A DNA stretch of 64,000 nucleotides from CAVOXO01 sp963700425 (GTDB lineage Bacteria; Actinomycetota; Acidimicrobiia; Acidimicrobiales; Microtrichaceae): the NCBI GenBank assembly GCA_963700425.1, contig CAVOXO010000003.1:1-64000 (forward strand). The letters run 5' to 3'. The notes below the pieces were generated by a model that was not told the origin of the DNA, did no database searches, and worked only from the letters and a program-made list of their open reading frames with translations. Shown here piece after piece: positions 62,601 to 64,000 of this stretch (positions are counted from its first letter, which is position 1; each line of letters opens with the position of its first letter). A program made the position numbers and the translations under genes.

Positions 62601-64000
62601 GGGGTTCGTGGGTCAGGACACGATCGAGTATCTGGTGGTGGACCCCGATGGTCATGTGGGAGTCGGCACGATCTACGTGCAGGTGTTGGCGGCGGGGGAT
62701 ACGAATCAGGCGCCGGTCGCCAACCCGGATACGGCGACGAGCCCCACCGGCGCTCAGGTGTTCGTCGACCTCACGGGGAACGATTCGGATCCGGACGGTG
62801 ACTCGCTTCTCGGTGGTGAGTGTGAACACGCCGGCCCACGGGACGGTCGTCATGGCAGTTCGTACTACTTCTACTACACCCCCGAGGCCACGTTCACGGG
62901 CACCGAGACGCTCACCTACACGATCGCGCGACAGCGGAGGACTCACCGCCACCAGCACGGTCACCATCGTCGTGAGGGGTGGGACGAATCAGCCGCCGTC
63001 GGCGAACAACCAGTACCGATCGGTGTCGCCCGGTGGCACGCTGGCCATCACGCTGACCGGGTCCGACCCGGAGAACTCGGCGTTGACCTTCGACATCGTC
63101 ACCCCGCCGACCGGTGGCCTCACGGGGTCGGGCCCGACCTACACCTACACGGCCCCCGCTCAGCCCGGGACGGATCTCATCGTCTTCACCGCCAACGACG
63201 GATCGCTCGACTCGGCCCCGGCGGGCATCTTCATCACGGTCGGGGCCAACCGGGCGCCGACCCCCGATGACGACACCGCCACCACCGATGAGGACGAAGG
63301 GGTGTCGATCCCCGTGATCGACAACGACACCGACCCCGACGGCGACACCCTGACCGTCACCGGGGTCGGCACGGCGCCGATGCACGGCACGGCGGCCTGC
63401 TCGACCGGAGGATGCAGTTACCTCGGTGCCCCCGACTTCTTCGGCGAGGACGAGTTCACCTATCTGGTGGCCGACGGGCGAGGCGGGACCGCGAGCGCGA
63501 CCGTGACCGTCACCGTCGACCCGGTGAACGACAGGCCCGACGCCGACGACGTGACCGCCGACGCGACCGCCGGCACCGTCACCCTCCACGCCACCGACGT
63601 CGACTCGACGAGCCTCACCTTCGAGGTGGTCGACCCACCCACCCACGGGACCCTGGGAACCGTCGGCACGGCCGACTGCACCACCGTCGGCGCAGGGACC
63701 ACCTGCACCGCCGCGGTGACCTACACCCGGACACCCGGTGACACCGACGCCGACACCTTCACCTACCGGGCCCGCGACGGCGTGCTCAACTCCGCTGTCG
63801 CCACCGTCACCCTCCCGACCACCAACCCGCCGCCCACCGCCACCGTGGCCGTGGGCCCCTCCACCGGCACCGCTCCGCTGGCCACGACGATCATCGTCGG
63901 CGGCAGCGACGACCAGGGCGACCCGCTCACCTACACCCTCGACTTCGGTGACGGCACGACACCAGAGACCGGGTCGCTGCCCGCCGCGGCCTCGCCCCAC
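59637..64000 (+). CDS. Giant surface protein with near-identical 197-residue Ig/cadherin-like repeats (incomplete, frameshifted)
   Basis: The gene starts by ATGA overlap at 59637 (ATG at 59673 possible) and is still open at the window end. A signal/membrane segment (RVAALIGALVVALLGVTAV) is followed by tandem units of two about 98-residue cadherin-like domains. Each unit begins NQAPVARRDVERTNKGVQVF and contains NDSDPDGDSFSVVSV, TPAHGT, YYTPEATFSGTETITYTVRD, PQTDYFVTTEDTPLGFTAAQ, NDTDPTGDELNIVDVGDTSN and FTPRSGFVGQDTIEYLVVDP. After about 62700 the domains diverge (NRAPTPDDDTATTDEDEGVS, FFGEDEFTYLVADGRGG) and end in a PKD-like domain (YTLDFGDGTTPE). Asp-rich turns imply calcium binding. Frame changes are frequent, worst at 61620-61910. 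It is probably an adhesin or biofilm protein. Confidence 0.8.
60392..60981 (+). repeat. 197-residue repeat unit 1
   Basis: First of four long units with near-identical DNA; about 590 bases, one base short of the in-frame 591. A related but diverged unit precedes it at about 59812-60391. Confidence 0.8.
60982..61570 (+). repeat. 197-residue repeat unit 2
   Basis: Second unit, about 589 bases, nearly identical in DNA to unit 1. Confidence 0.8.
61571..62109 (+). repeat. 197-residue repeat unit 3 (about 50 bases short, many indels)
   Basis: Third unit; it has lost about 50 bases spread over many one- to few-base deletions between about 61620 and 61910, the most damaged part of the gene. This looks like low-accuracy read sequence. 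Confidence 0.75.
62110..62700 (+). repeat. 197-residue repeat unit 4
   Basis: Fourth unit, 591 bases in total although it also carries compensating indels. It is followed by a diverged unit starting at 62701. Confidence 0.75.

Noticed and set aside
59812..62990. Direct repeats considered as CRISPR or other non-coding array
   Set aside because: The repeat period of about 591 bases is an exact multiple of three and encodes Ig/cadherin-like domains.
1..64000. tRNA and rRNA genes
   Set aside because: No cloverleaf with a GTTCRANTC-type T-arm and no conserved rRNA blocks were recognised by eye.

Overview
Two unrelated kinds of DNA are joined in this window. Positions 1 to about 6343 are AT-rich and look like a Gram-negative, Desulfobacterota-type genome. 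They hold a membrane/coiled-coil protein, a PilZ protein, a broken TonB-dependent receptor, and a group II intron that is cut off inside its reverse transcriptase gene. From about 6344 to the end the DNA is very GC-rich, with GTG starts, many probable leaderless starts, a WWQASDGKWYP N-terminal motif and DUF222-HNH genes. This suggests a high-GC actinobacterium, most likely of the class Acidimicrobiia. The abrupt change in the middle of a codon series inside the reverse transcriptase is best read as a chimeric contig, not as natural transfer. Many otherwise well-conserved genes on both sides carry single-base frameshifts, which looks like an unpolished long-read assembly. Broken genes are therefore annotated as one span with the approximate breaks given.

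Layout of the actinobacterial part: 6.3-13.6 kb is an accessory, conflict-like cluster (a truncated unknown protein, a repeat protein with a toxin-like C-terminus, a NERD-domain membrane protein, and a PLD-nuclease/DExH helicase/DUF3427 protein with a small partner). 13.8-17.8 kb has a desaturase with a divergent TetR gene and two tandem paralogous lipoproteins. 17.8-24.9 kb has two DUF222-HNH genes, a VapBC-like toxin-antitoxin pair, a truncated amidohydrolase copy and two TetR/membrane-protein pairs. 25-36 kb has orphan genes and a compact minus-strand series: winged-helix protein, purK, purE, dabB, dabA, HD hydrolase. A vWA gene and an NrtR-like NUDIX regulator diverge from twin GTCA-N3-TGAC sites. 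35-41 kb has a DUF2202 lipoprotein behind a CsoR-type box, a His-rich membrane protein, the full-length amidohydrolase, the third DUF222-HNH gene and a lipoprotein. 41-53 kb has an RPH-like dikinase with its TetR gene and many small accessory genes, including a MhuD-like heme monooxygenase. 52.9-57.3 kb has a cupin divergent from a catabolic operon of two Gfo/Idh/MocA oxidoreductases and an FAD dehydrogenase. 57.5-64 kb has secreted proteins, ending in a very long cell-surface protein with nearly identical 197-residue repeats that runs off the window.

Most interesting themes: (i) all three DUF222-HNH genes have a LexA/SOS-box-like palindrome over the start codon; (ii) the DabAB bicarbonate pump sits directly behind purKE, whose first enzyme consumes bicarbonate; (iii) the NrtR-like/vWA divergent pair has twin operators; (iv) a seven-residue leader peptide is conserved in front of an orphan gene and its deleted copy; (v) the conflict-like cluster next to the chimeric junction. 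No tRNA, rRNA or CRISPR array was recognised.
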